This document shows, one piece after another, positions 1 to 8,154 of a stretch of 64,000 nucleotides of DNA (the stretch's first letter is position 1; the number at the start of each line of letters is the position of its first letter). Location of the stretch: the NCBI GenBank assembly GCA_046727175.1, contig JBKPCD010000062.1, forward strand, positions 1 through 64,000. The letters are read 5' to 3'. The position numbers and the translations under genes were made by a program. The notes beneath the pieces were generated by a model. The model did not search any database and had not been told where the DNA came from. It was given only the letters and a program-made list of their open reading frames with translations. The DNA comes from JBKPCD01 sp046727175 (GTDB taxonomy: Bacteria > Acidobacteriota > Vicinamibacteria > Vicinamibacterales > 2-12-FULL-66-21).

Positions 1-16
1 GACTGCGTGAGGGGGT

Positions 17-37
17 CCGGGGGACGCAGTCCCCCGG
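17..37. repeat. REP-like GC palindrome
   Basis: CCGGGGGAC, loop GCA, GTCCCCCGG: a perfect 9-bp stem with a 3-nt loop, followed by GATAAAGAGGA. A near copy with loop GAA lies at 55315-55335 and a diverged one at 58015-58036. It belongs to a dispersed palindrome family; function unknown. Confidence 0.7.
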
Positions 38-44
38 ATAAAGA

Positions 45-134
45 GGACAGGAAACCGGGGGAACAATAACCGGAGGAAGGGAGAAGGGGAGAACTCCCTT
101 CTCTTCTGACACTTGTTCTCCCGTTGTCCTGTCC
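45..134. repeat. Imperfect intergenic hairpin upstream of threonine dehydratase
   Basis: The arm at 45-66 pairs with 113-134 at 19 of 22 positions. An inner perfect stem AAGGGAG/CTCCCTT (77-83 with 94-100) sits in the loop. The right arm covers a possible TTG start at 124, which favours the ATG at 163 as the true start of the next gene. It is one of a series of degenerate-repeat hairpins in this window. Confidence 0.65.
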
Positions 135-162
135 CGCACCTCAACTGCATTCCTCCCGACTC

Positions 163-1188
163 ATGACTACGACTGCCACTCTCATCACGCTCGACGTGAT
201 CCGTGAAGCTGCGGAGCGGGTACAGCCGATTGTTCGGGTCACACCGCTCATCGACGTGTCCGCCATCGCCGACCGCCCGCTGTTTCTCAAATGTGAAAAC
301 CTGCAGCCCGGCGGCGCGTTCAAGATTCGGGGCGCGTACAACATGGTCGCCCAGCTCACACCGGAACAACGGGCGCGAGGCGTCGTGACATACTCGTCCG
401 GGAATCACGGCCAGGCGATGGCACTTGCTGCACGCCGGCTCGGCGCGCCTGCTGTTGTCGTGATGCCGACGACCGCGCCCGCCATCAAGATCGACGGCGC
501 GAAGTCATTCGGCGCGGAAGTGATCTTTGCGGGCACGACGTCGGCGGATCGACGTCAGCGAGCCGAGCAGGAAGCCGAATCGCGCGGGCTCACGATGGTG
601 CCCCCGTTCGACCACGAGTGGATCATTGCGGGACAAGGCACGGCGGGGCTGGAGATTCTCGAGCAGTGCCCGGACGTCGCCGCAGTCGTCGTGCCGATCG
701 GCGGCGGCGGGCTCGTCGCGGGTGTTGCTGCGGCGATCAAGCAGTCAAGGCCGCGGGTCAAGGTCGTCGGCGTCGAGCCAATCGGCGCGGCCGCGATGAA
801 GGCGTCGATCGAGGCGGGCCATTTGGTGACGTTGCCGCGGACCGAGAGTGTCGCCGACGGCCTCATGCCCGTGCGGCCGGGCGACCTCACGTTCGCCCAC
901 GTCCAGAAGTTCGTGGATGCCGTCGTGACCGTCCAGGATCCGGCGATTATCGACGCTGTGCTCTGGATCTTTGAGGCGGCGAAAATCGTCGCCGAACCAA
1001 GCGGCGCCGCAACGACGGCCGCAGTGCTGAGCGGCGCGCTCGATGCCGCCGTGCGCGTCGACGGGCCGGTGGTAGCCATCGTGAGCGGCGGCAACATGGG
1101 GGTGGAGAAGCTGGTCAAATTCCAGGCCGAGAAAACAAAACAGGAGAACGGGAGGACACAGACCGGCTCTACGTCGTCTCCGCTCTGA
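163..1188 (+). CDS. Threonine dehydratase / serine-threonine ammonia-lyase (PLP fold type II)
   Basis: Predicted to deaminate threonine (and/or serine) to the 2-oxoacid and ammonia in the cytoplasm. From the ATG at 163 it has 341 residues. The Schiff-base lysine lies in AFKIRGA (about K54), the substrate loop is SGNHGQA (79-85), the PLP-phosphate glycine loop is GGGGL (180-184), and a C-terminal SGGNMG is present. It lacks the C-terminal ACT-like regulatory domain of the biosynthetic roughly 500-residue IlvA, so it resembles the short catabolic/serine-racemase-like group. The TTG at 124 is possible but lies in a repeat arm. No operon partner is evident. Confidence 0.9.
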   Translation: MTTTATLITLDVIREAAERVQPIVRVTPLIDVSAIADRPLFLKCENLQPGGAFKIRGAYNMVAQLTPEQRARGVVTYSSGNHGQAMALAARRLGAPAVVVMPTTAPAIKIDGAKSFGAEVIFAGTTSADRRQRAEQEAESRGLTMVPPFDHEWIIAGQGTAGLEILEQCPDVAAVVVPIGGGGLVAGVAAAIKQSRPRVKVVGVEPIGAAAMKASIEAGHLVTLPRTESVADGLMPVRPGDLTFAHVQKFVDAVVTVQDPAIIDAVLWIFEAAKIVAEPSGAATTAAVLSGALDAAVRVDGPVVAIVSGGNMGVEKLVKFQAEKTKQENGRTQTGSTSSPL

Positions 1189-1930
1189 CCGGCGCTCGCA
1201 TCGGCTGCAGCTGGCCGTAGGTCAGCGTCCGCCAGACCCATTCCGCCGGGCCAAAACGATAGCGCGACAGCCACCAGCGGCTGACCGCCATTTGCGCGCC
1301 GAAGATCGCGAAGGCAATGACGACGCAGAGTGCGGGGCCGACTTCGCCGTACAATCCGAGGCCGACGCCGCTGAATACGAACAGATACAAGACAGAGTGA
1401 GTCAGATAGTTCGTGAGCGCCATGCGGCCAACGGGCGCGAGGTGCCCCAGACGGGACCGCCAGACGCTACTGGCGTGGAACAGCAGGACGATACCAGCCA
1501 GGTAGCAGAACGCCAATCCGAGAACGCCCGCTTCTTCAACCGGCGCGCTCGCGTGTACCCAGTACGAATCGAAACCGAGCACATGGCTCTGCTGAAGGCG
1601 CTCGACGGCGAAGGCGGTGCCATTCCCCAGGACGGCGACACCAACGGCCCAGGGCAAAGCGCGACGCACACCGGGCCGCAGTTCACTCGTTCGATACGCC
1701 CATTGTCGTCGACCCACGTACAGGATGAATCGGGCGAAGATCTGCGGGAGGAGAAACAGCGCGACGCCGCGCGAGACGATGACCTCGTAGTAGAAGGAAA
1801 CGTCCTCCGTCGCGATGGCGCGATACGATCCACTCCCGAATATCGCCAGCTTGCGCTCCTCTGCAGCGTCCTGCATGGCGGCATTGGCTGAGGGAGGCGT
1901 CTCTCGACTGGTGAGGAGCGACGGATCGCG
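1169..1930 (-). pseudogene. DUF418 membrane protein, 5'-truncated
   Basis: The C-terminal part matches the DUF418 membrane domain: a GSGSY motif, a glycine/aromatic-rich helix, GRMALTNYLTHSVLY, then RFGPAEWVWRTLTYG near the end. Full-length members carry about 150-200 further N-terminal residues with several membrane helices and an early LRG motif; these are absent. The open frame continues upstream to 2122, but those codons come from a CCCTTTT repeat and encode an unusual basic peptide, so homology starts only near 1930. It overlaps the 3' end of the convergent threonine dehydratase by about 20 bp. I read it as a decayed gene; a short functional form starting at ATG 1876 cannot be excluded. 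Confidence 0.6.
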
Positions 1931-2062
1931 TCGCGGTGCCACTTCCATACTGCCAGGACCGGTCAGGATTCGGGCCGCGGAGAGATTGTCCTCGAACGAA
2001 CAGCCCGTGATAGCTGAGACGATACAAGAGATCCGTTGCGCCATGGAGCAGTTTCTGCCGCA

Positions 2063-2104
2063 CTCTCTCTTTTCCCTTCTCCCTTTTCCCTTTTCCCTTT
2101 TCCC
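2063..2104. repeat. CCCTTTT tandem pyrimidine tract
   Basis: About five degenerate copies of a 7-nt CCCTTTT unit end 17 nt before the aminotransferase ATG. Similar tracts occur at 8130-8154 and 25556-25590. No purine-rich partner arm was seen next to it. Confidence 0.7.
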
Positions 2105-2121
2105 GTTATCCTCGCGACTCA

Positions 2122-3240
2122 ATGCCTATCGAACGATTCGAAATGGAGCGGATGCAGTCGACGTGGGAGAACATCGTCGATTACGACATGAGCGAGAGCG
2201 GCGTGCGTCCACTGACGTTGCGCGAGCTCGTCGAGATGGGGCTCGACCTCGAATCGTTCATGGACCAACCGCTCGGATACAGCCAGTCGAACGGAACGAT
2301 CGAGCTCCGTCAGCAGCTCGCCGGAATCTACCCCGACACGACACTCGACCACATCGAAGTCACCAACGGGACGTCCGAAGCGAATTACCTGGTCGCGCTC
2401 AGCCAGCTTCGGCCGGGCGATCAGGTCGCGATGGAGGTTCCAAACTACATGCAGATGCCTGGCGTGGCGCGCAGCCTTGGGGCGACGGTGCGGGTGTTCC
2501 GTCTGCGGCAGGACCGGGGATGGGAACCCGACTGGGACGAGTTCGAGCAGGCGGTTACGCAGAACACGCGGCTGCTCTACCTCTCGAATCCGAACAATCC
2601 GACAGGTGCAGTGCTCTCGCACACGGCGATGCGGCGAATCGTGGATCGCTGCAACCTGACAGGGACGTGGATCCTCGCGGACGAGGTCTACCTTGGAGCG
2701 GAGATCGATCGCCCGAGGACCACGAGCTTCTGGGCCATGGGCGACCGTGTGATCGTCACGAGCGGGCTGTCGAAGGCGTACGGCATTCCCGGCGTGAGGA
2801 TTGGCTGGATTGTCGGGCCGCGCGAGCTCGTCGCGGAGTGCTGGACCCAGCACGACTACCTGACCATTGGGCCCAACAAGCTGTCCGATGGCATCGCGCG
2901 CGTCGCCGTCCAGCCGGAGAACCGTGAGCGATGCTACGCGAGGACGCGCGACATCCTTCGTCACAACCTGCCGCTCGCGCGTGGGTGGGTCCACGGCTTC
3001 GGCGGACGACTGACCTGGCGCGAGCCGGAAGCGGGCGCGATCGCTCTGGTCAGATACGACGCTGACGTGCCCAGCCTGGCGATTGCCGAACGCATTCGCA
3101 CGGAGCAGAGCACGCTGATTGTGCCAGGGATTCACGTGGGACTCGAGGGCTACCTCCGAATCTGGCTCGGTGGCCGGGAGGAATTCCTGACCGAAGGCCT
3201 CCGGCGGATCGGCGCCGAACTAACCCCACTGTTGGACTGA
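2122..3240 (+). CDS. PLP-dependent aminotransferase, class I/II (fold type I)
   Basis: Cytoplasmic aminotransferase-fold enzyme of 372 residues, slightly short of the usual 390-420. Visible motifs are SNPNNPTG (about 155-162, PLP-contacting Asn), DEVY (187-190, Asp to the pyridine nitrogen), the Schiff-base lysine in SGLSKAYG (K218) and the GVRIGW arginine (R226). The short N-terminal segment resembles the capreomycidine-synthase/amino-acid-aminotransferase-like group, but the substrate cannot be read from sequence. It starts at the ATG directly after a pyrimidine repeat tract. The neighbours give no pathway hint. Confidence 0.88.
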   Translation: MPIERFEMERMQSTWENIVDYDMSESGVRPLTLRELVEMGLDLESFMDQPLGYSQSNGTIELRQQLAGIYPDTTLDHIEVTNGTSEANYLVALSQLRPGDQVAMEVPNYMQMPGVARSLGATVRVFRLRQDRGWEPDWDEFEQAVTQNTRLLYLSNPNNPTGAVLSHTAMRRIVDRCNLTGTWILADEVYLGAEIDRPRTTSFWAMGDRVIVTSGLSKAYGIPGVRIGWIVGPRELVAECWTQHDYLTIGPNKLSDGIARVAVQPENRERCYARTRDILRHNLPLARGWVHGFGGRLTWREPEAGAIALVRYDADVPSLAIAERIRTEQSTLIVPGIHVGLEGYLRIWLGGREEFLTEGLRRIGAELTPLLD

Positions 3241-3245
3241 GATCG

Positions 3246-3316
3246 GGCTTTGGGCTCAGGGCTTTAGGCTCGATGGGCGCAATCTCCGACTGGCCTAGAG
3301 CCTTGAGCCGAAAGCC
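3246..3316. repeat. GGCTTT-type degenerate-repeat hairpin (copy 1)
   Basis: Arm 3246-3268 pairs with 3294-3316 at 20 of 23 positions around a 25-nt loop. The arms are built of GGCTTTNGGCTC-like units. It lies between the aminotransferase stop and the next gene. The same unit forms hairpins at about 12270, 15217, 21179, 23065 and 28921. Confidence 0.8.
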
Positions 3317-3374
3317 GGTCTGCGGTTAACCACGGGCCCCCCGCCACGTATTGAACCGGTGAGGTCATGGTTCG

Positions 3375-4289
3375 ATGATTCGCCACATTCGATACTGCGC
3401 TCTTGCGCTCTGGCTTGCCGGCTCACTCGCGGCGGCTCCTTCTCCGGTTCATGCAGCTCAGGCGCCGTCGCGGGCCCAGGCGACCCCAACCGCCAAAGGC
3501 GGCGAGCGGGCCGATGCGACGCAAGTCGTGCTGGAAGACGCAGATGCGGGCCAGACCCGGGAACAGTTCCACCGCCTCCTCGAGCGATATCCGCCAGGGG
3601 TCGGACGGGTTTTGAAGCTGGACCCGTCGCTGATGACGAACGGATCCTACCTGGCGACGTATCCTGCTCTTGCGGACTTCCTGAACCGGAACCCGACGGT
3701 CGCGCACAATCCGTCGTACTTCCTCGAGAACGTCAACATCCCCGGAGAGGGCTGGCGCGACACCCGGTCGGCACCCGAGCGTATGTGGAATGAGATCCTG
3801 AGCGGCGTCGCTGCGCTGACCGTGATGATAGTGGTCACGGGCACGCTGATCTGGCTCGTCCAGACGGTGATCGACTACCGGCGCTGGAATCGGCTCTCCA
3901 AGATCCAGACCGAGGTGCACACGAAAATCCTCGATCGCTTCGGCTCCAACGAAGAGATTCTCAAGTACATTCAGACGCCGGCCGGGCAGCGATTCCTCGA
4001 GTCCGCGCCGATACCGCTGGAACAGGGGCCTCGGCGGATTGCTGCTCCGATCAGCCGCATCCTCTGGTCCGTTCAGGCAGGAGCGGTCCTGGCAGTGGTC
4101 GGCTTCGGCCTGATGTTCGTGAGCACGCGCGTTGTCGAGGACGTCTCCCCGGGGGTGTTCGCGGCTGGCGTCCTCGCGCTGTCGCTCGGGATTGGTTTCG
4201 CACTGTCGGCGGTGATCGCGTTCATGCTCTCCCGCCGGCTCGGACTGTTCACGACCAACGGCGCAACGGCCACTACCGATCATGCGTGA
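3375..4289 (+). CDS. Exported membrane protein of unknown function upstream of ECF sigma factor
   Basis: A 304-residue protein I do not recognise. It has an N-terminal signal-like segment (about 1-27, ending near VHA). An extracytoplasmic stretch of about 115 residues follows, with an Asp/Glu-rich region and a 'TNGSYLATYPALADFLNRNP' segment. Next come a transmembrane helix near 145-165, a cytoplasmic-looking charged stretch with 'TPAGQRFLESAPIP', and two C-terminal transmembrane helices. Its stop overlaps the sigma-factor start by 8 bp, so the three genes 3375-5375 probably form one transcription unit. A role as sensor or partner of the sigma factor is inferred from position only. Confidence 0.8.
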   Translation: MIRHIRYCALALWLAGSLAAAPSPVHAAQAPSRAQATPTAKGGERADATQVVLEDADAGQTREQFHRLLERYPPGVGRVLKLDPSLMTNGSYLATYPALADFLNRNPTVAHNPSYFLENVNIPGEGWRDTRSAPERMWNEILSGVAALTVMIVVTGTLIWLVQTVIDYRRWNRLSKIQTEVHTKILDRFGSNEEILKYIQTPAGQRFLESAPIPLEQGPRRIAAPISRILWSVQAGAVLAVVGFGLMFVSTRVVEDVSPGVFAAGVLALSLGIGFALSAVIAFMLSRRLGLFTTNGATATTDHA

Positions 4290-4863
4290 CGTCACCCTCT
4301 CGGACATCGAGCGGCTCGAAGCCGACGCGCTGGAGTCCAGCGACGCGTTCCAGATGGACGAGGACACCTTCCGCGCGTTCTACGATCGAACCGCAAGAGT
4401 GTTGTGGGCGTACCTGTCACGCCTCACGGGCGATCGGCATCTTGCCGACGATCTGCTGCAGGAAACCTATTACCGCTTCCTGCGCGCGAAGGTCAGTTGC
4501 GAGACTGAAGCACATCGACGGAACTATCTCTTTCGCATTGCGACGAACCTCGTGCACGACGGGCGGCGACGTGTCGCATCTCGCGGTTTCGTGTCGCAGG
4601 AGGAGTTCGTCGAGCCCGCGAGCGACAGCCACATTGAAGACCGGGCTCAGCGGCGCGCTGACCTTGCGCGCGCCATGTCGCAGATGAAGCCGCGCGAGCG
4701 GGCGATGCTGTGGCTCGCGTACGGTCAGGGGTCCACGCACCGCGAGATTGCAGACGCACTGGGGTTGAAGTCGACGAGCATCAAACTGCTGCTTTTCCGC
4801 GCGAGGCGAAAGCTCGCAGCGTTGCTGCGCGAAGAGGTTCCGGGATCCAAGGGCGGAGATTAG
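4282..4863 (+). CDS. ECF-type RNA polymerase sigma factor (sigma-70 family)
   Basis: 193 residues, normal for group IV sigma factors. Region 2 is visible as 'FRAFYDRTARVLWAYLSRLTG', followed by HLADDLLQETYYRFL (about 55-70; DLLQETF-like core-binding/-10 motif). Region 4 is 'MKPRERAMLWLAYGQGSTHREIADALGLK' with helix-turn-helix, ending in LLFRARRKLAALL. It would direct RNA polymerase to a dedicated promoter set. It overlaps the membrane-protein gene upstream and is 2 nt from the zinc-finger membrane protein downstream, which is the likely anti-sigma factor. Confidence 0.93.
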   Translation: MRDVTLSDIERLEADALESSDAFQMDEDTFRAFYDRTARVLWAYLSRLTGDRHLADDLLQETYYRFLRAKVSCETEAHRRNYLFRIATNLVHDGRRRVASRGFVSQEEFVEPASDSHIEDRAQRRADLARAMSQMKPRERAMLWLAYGQGSTHREIADALGLKSTSIKLLLFRARRKLAALLREEVPGSKGGD

Positions 4864-4865
4864 CC

Positions 4866-5375
4866 GTGAGGACTGAGTGCACCTGGGAAGAAGCCGTTCT
4901 CGAAGCGATCAACGAGGGGCGGTGGCCCGATCGGGCCGACGCAGCATTGCGCGAGCACGTGGCCGGCTGCAGCGTGTGCGCCGATCTGACCGACGTCGCG
5001 GTTCTGTTGCAGCTGGAGCGCGACGGATTGTTGCAGGAGGCTCGCGTGCCGTCGTCGGGTCTCGTGTGGTGGCGCGCGCAGCTTCGGGTGCGTCAAGAGG
5101 CCGCGCGGGCTGCGGAGCGGCCGATCGCGTTCGTCGAGGGGCTCACGGTTGCTAGCGGTCTCGGCGTTGCTTTTGCGGTCCTCGGTCTGGCGTCTCCGTG
5201 GGTCCGTGAGTGGACCGGGTGGACGGTCGACGTGCTCGCGCGAGCGATTCCTGGCAGGCCCGAAGTCGCCATGCTGGCGGGCAGCATGCAGGGCAGCACG
5301 TTGTGGCTCGTCGCGCTCGCCGCGTGGCTCGTGCTCGCGCCGCTGGCGATCTACTTCACCGTCACCGACGACTGA
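4866..5375 (+). CDS. Putative anti-sigma factor, zinc-finger-type membrane protein
   Basis: Starts at GTG 4866, two bases after the sigma-factor stop, and has 169 residues. An H-x3-C-x2-C motif (HVAGCSVC, about H31/C35/C38) matches the N-terminal anti-sigma zinc-finger (zf-HC2) pattern. A transmembrane helix lies near 97-116 (GLGVAFAVLGLASPW) and a second near the C-terminus (LWLVALAAWLVLAPLAIYF). Binding and inhibiting the upstream ECF sigma at the membrane is inferred from motif and position. A longer in-frame extension upstream overlaps the sigma gene and is unlikely. Confidence 0.75.
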   Translation: MRTECTWEEAVLEAINEGRWPDRADAALREHVAGCSVCADLTDVAVLLQLERDGLLQEARVPSSGLVWWRAQLRVRQEAARAAERPIAFVEGLTVASGLGVAFAVLGLASPWVREWTGWTVDVLARAIPGRPEVAMLAGSMQGSTLWLVALAAWLVLAPLAIYFTVTDD

Positions 5376-5468
5376 CGTCGCATCCTTACTGGATGTCTTG
5401 GGTCCGTCCGCTAGCATTTCTAAGCGCTCGCAGGACCCACCCCCGTGCAGCTCGTCTCGCTACGAGCA

Positions 5469-5495
5469 CCCCAACGCGCAAAACACGCGTTGGGG
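5469..5495. terminator. Perfect 10-bp hairpin between convergent genes
   Basis: CCCCAACGCG pairs with CGCGTTGGGG around a 7-nt loop. It lies between the ends of the anti-sigma-like gene (+) and the D-aminoacylase (-), where a bidirectional terminator would be expected. No T-run follows, so it may instead be a REP-type palindrome; a related stem occurs at 57428-57457. Confidence 0.45.
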
Positions 5496-5530
5496 ACCCC
5501 GCCGCTCGCTCGCCGCGGCCGCGGGCGCTG

Positions 5531-7174
5531 CTAACGAACCACCGGGCCACCGGCTTTCGGTGAGCCCAACGTCAACACTTCGCCGGGCCTCGCATCAGTG
5601 TGTTCGCTGTTCTTGACTACCAGAACGCCGTTGACGAGCACGTACGGAATCCCGAGTGCAAACTCGTGCGGCTGTTCGAAAGTTGCCGTGTCGCCCACCT
5701 TGGCGAGGTCAAAGATCGTGATGTCGGCGGCGTAACCTTCCTTGATCGCGCCACGCCGATCGAAACGGAACTGACCAGCGGGCAGCGACGTCATCTTCCG
5801 AACCGCTTCCTCGAGCGTCAGTACGTGGCGTTGACGCACGTACTCGCCCAGCACGCGCGCGTTGTTCCCGTATCCGCGCGGGTGGGGTACGCCGTCACCC
5901 GGCGTCAGCACGGAGCTGTCCGACGCAATCCCGACTTGCGGGTGCTTTATGATTCGATCGACGTCATCGTCCGACATGAAGTGATAGACCATCGAGGCGC
6001 CGCCGTCGAGCATCACCTGCCGCGCGGCTTCGAATTGCGCGTCTGCAGAATCGGATCCGGTCAGCTTGAGCGCGACCTGCTTCATCGAGAGACCATTGAA
6101 TGCCGGATTCGCGCGATAGGACGCGACGACGGCAAAGGAGAGATCCGACAGGCCTCGCTCTGCGAGCAGCTTCTGCATCTCGGTCTTGATGCGGTTCCAC
6201 GTCGGCGGATCGTTCAGACGCTGAACGATCCGTTCCTGTCCGCCTTCGAGCGCCCACGACGGGAACCTGATGCCGAGCGTGGAGCTCGCGGCGGTGTAGG
6301 CGTACTGATCGGCCTCGACGACGATTCCGCGCGCTCGCGCAGCGTCGATCAGCGCGAGGGCTTTGGCGCTCGCGCCCCACCGGCTCGGGCTGTCGACCTT
6401 CAGGTGTGAAATCTGCACGCGGCACCCCGTGGCTTCCCCGATCCGAATCGTCTCGCGCACCGCCTCTTCGAGCTCGGTTCCTTCGTTCCGCATGTGCGAC
6501 GCGTAAACACCGCCGGCGTTGGCCGAGACCCGCGCGAGCTCGACGATCTCCGGCACGCGCGCGTACGTGCCGGGCACGTACTGCAAGCCGGTCGAGAACC
6601 CGACGGCGCCGTCGGTCATCGCGCGCCACACCAGCGATTTCATCTTGTCCAGCTCGGCGATGGTGGGCCTGCGATCCTCGGTGCCCATCACCGCGCGGCG
6701 GACGGTGTTGTGTCCGATGAGCGTCGCGAAGTTCACCGACGCGCCGATCTGGCGGATGCGCGTCAGGGCCTCACCGACGTCGAGGGCAGATCCGCCGCAG
6801 TTGCCTGCGACGATGGTCGTGACCCCCATGCGAACGAAGTTCTCGGCACGCGGGTGCTCCGCGAGATCATCCGCGTGCGTGTGCACGTCGATGAATCCCG
6901 GCGCGACGATCAGGCCCGTTGCATCAATCACGTCTCGCGCGTCGGTCTTCGAGATTGTGCCGATGGTCGCGATTCGTCCGTCCTTGATCGCAATGTCGGC
7001 GCGTCGCCGCGGACTGCCGGATCCGTCCGCGACCTGGCCGCCGATGATGGCGACGTCGTAGCGGGGCGTTTGCGCCGTCGGGGCCACTACGGCGAGGAGG
7101 ACCGTCGCGAGTGTGAGCCGCAGCGTGAACGGCCGAATCACCAGTCGATCCTGCCGAAAAATGCCAAGCGACAC
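5531..7174 (-). CDS. N-acyl-D-amino-acid deacylase family amidohydrolase, exported
   Basis: 547 residues, typical of D-aminoacylase/dihydroorotase-like amidohydrolases that remove acyl groups from N-acyl-D-amino acids. The N-terminus (about 12-36) is a signal peptide, so it probably acts in the periplasm. The metal-binding HxH is present in PGFIDVHTHADD (about H98, H100). Other family motifs are VAGNCGGSA (metal cysteine region), ASHMRNEG, ISHLK and IASDSS (catalytic Asp). A second, motif-deficient homologue is encoded at 15314-17014. It is divergent from the small ORF and SDR gene at 7213. Confidence 0.9.
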   Translation of the reverse strand: MSLGIFRQDRLVIRPFTLRLTLATVLLAVVAPTAQTPRYDVAIIGGQVADGSGSPRRRADIAIKDGRIATIGTISKTDARDVIDATGLIVAPGFIDVHTHADDLAEHPRAENFVRMGVTTIVAGNCGGSALDVGEALTRIRQIGASVNFATLIGHNTVRRAVMGTEDRRPTIAELDKMKSLVWRAMTDGAVGFSTGLQYVPGTYARVPEIVELARVSANAGGVYASHMRNEGTELEEAVRETIRIGEATGCRVQISHLKVDSPSRWGASAKALALIDAARARGIVVEADQYAYTAASSTLGIRFPSWALEGGQERIVQRLNDPPTWNRIKTEMQKLLAERGLSDLSFAVVASYRANPAFNGLSMKQVALKLTGSDSADAQFEAARQVMLDGGASMVYHFMSDDDVDRIIKHPQVGIASDSSVLTPGDGVPHPRGYGNNARVLGEYVRQRHVLTLEEAVRKMTSLPAGQFRFDRRGAIKEGYAADITIFDLAKVGDTATFEQPHEFALGIPYVLVNGVLVVKNSEHTDARPGEVLTLGSPKAGGPVVR

Positions 7175-7212
7175 AATGCCTGGGAGTACCGCTCCTGCGG
7201 TATGCTGAGGTC

Positions 7213-7353
7213 GTGGACAGCGAGAACGCCAGCTGGGACCAGCGAATTCTCTCGCGGATGCCCGAAGGCGTCGAACCGACCCTCATTGCGGAGTCTCTTC
7301 GCCTGACACCTGGCGAACGTCTCGCGCGGCTGCAAGCCATGGTGCCGCGATGA
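7213..7353 (+). CDS. Small conserved-looking protein upstream of SDR gene
   Basis: A 46-residue ORF starting at GTG 7213 and ending in TGA that overlaps the SDR ATG (ATGA). It contains an acidic/Trp start, 'RILSRMPEGVEPTLIAESL' and then LTPGERLARLQAM. The LTPxERL(xx)L pattern resembles small proteins I have seen in front of other genes in related bacteria, but no function is known. A -10-like TATGCT (7201-7206) lies exactly 6 nt before the GTG, so the mRNA may be leaderless. ATGA coupling and this promoter support it being a real gene. Confidence 0.5.
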   Translation: MDSENASWDQRILSRMPEGVEPTLIAESLRLTPGERLARLQAMVPR

Positions 7354-8126
7354 CAGAGACTGCGCTCGTGACCGGCGCGTCCGGTGGAATCGGAGAGGAC
7401 ATCGCCCGCCTGCTCGCCGCGGATAGACGAAACGTCGTGCTACTGGCGCGCAGCGTCGGCAAGCTGCAGGCCCTTGCGGATGCGCTGCGGCGAGCGCACA
7501 ACATCACTGCCTCAGTCGTCGTGCAGGATCTTTCCCAGCCTTCAGCCGCAGACGCAGTGGCCGAGGCGTTGGCTCGTCAGAATCTCACGATCGACATCCT
7601 CGTCAACAACGCCGGCTTCGGGACTCGTGGACCGTTTGCGACCGCCGACGCCAGCGAAACCGTCCGGATGCTCAACGTCAACATCGTTGCGCTGACCATG
7701 CTGACGCGGCACCTGCTGCCCGGCATGATCGAGCGGCGTCGCGGGCGGATCCTGAACGTTGCGTCGACGGCTGCGTTTCAGCCGGGTCCGTTCATGGCGG
7801 TTTATTACGCGTCGAAGGCGTACGTGCTGTCGTTCTCCGAGGCGCTTTCGACCGAGACCGAAGGGACCGGCGTGACCGTCACGTGCCTGTGCCCCGGTCC
7901 AACGCAGACCGGTTTTCAATCCAGAGCCAAGGTGGAACAGGTGCGGCTGCTTCGCGTCTTCAACGCGATGAGCTCCGCGGACGTTGCACGCGCCGGCTAC
8001 GAGGGAATGATGGCCGGCCGAGCGATCGTCGTTCCAGGTCTGATGAATAAATTCGGCGCCCAGGTGAATCGCATCTCGCCGCGGTCGCTGTCGAGAAGGG
8101 TCACCCGATATCTCAATACAGATTGA
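7350..8126 (+). CDS. Short-chain dehydrogenase/reductase (SDR)
   Basis: 258-residue NAD(P)-dependent oxidoreductase of the classical SDR family. The Rossmann motif TGASGGIG is at about 8-15 and the NNAG motif (LVNNAGFGT) near 85. The catalytic serine lies in NVASTAAFQ, and the catalytic YxxxK is YYASK (about 153-157). The C-terminal PGPTQTGF is also typical. Residues after the active site resemble the DltE/YdfG-like subgroup, but the substrate is unknown. It is translationally coupled to the 46-residue ORF upstream. The 3' end runs into a CCCTTTC repeat tract. Confidence 0.92.
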   Translation: MTETALVTGASGGIGEDIARLLAADRRNVVLLARSVGKLQALADALRRAHNITASVVVQDLSQPSAADAVAEALARQNLTIDILVNNAGFGTRGPFATADASETVRMLNVNIVALTMLTRHLLPGMIERRRGRILNVASTAAFQPGPFMAVYYASKAYVLSFSEALSTETEGTGVTVTCLCPGPTQTGFQSRAKVEQVRLLRVFNAMSSADVARAGYEGMMAGRAIVVPGLMNKFGAQVNRISPRSLSRRVTRYLNTD

Positions 8127-8129
8127 GGT

Positions 8130-8154
8130 CCCTTTCCTTCCCCTTTCCCTTTTT
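8130..8154. repeat. CCCTTTC tandem pyrimidine tract
   Basis: Degenerate CCCTTTCC copies lie between the convergent SDR and symporter genes; the symporter stop codon lies at its end. It is the same unit type as 2063-2104 and 25556-25590. Confidence 0.65.

Noticed and set aside
4710..4865. Upstream extension of the anti-sigma-like ORF
   Set aside because: Overlaps the sigma-factor region 4 in another frame; GTG 4866 fits the operon spacing.
5469..5495. Firm intrinsic terminator call
   Set aside because: Strong stem but no T-run on either strand; kept only as a low-confidence terminator/repeat.
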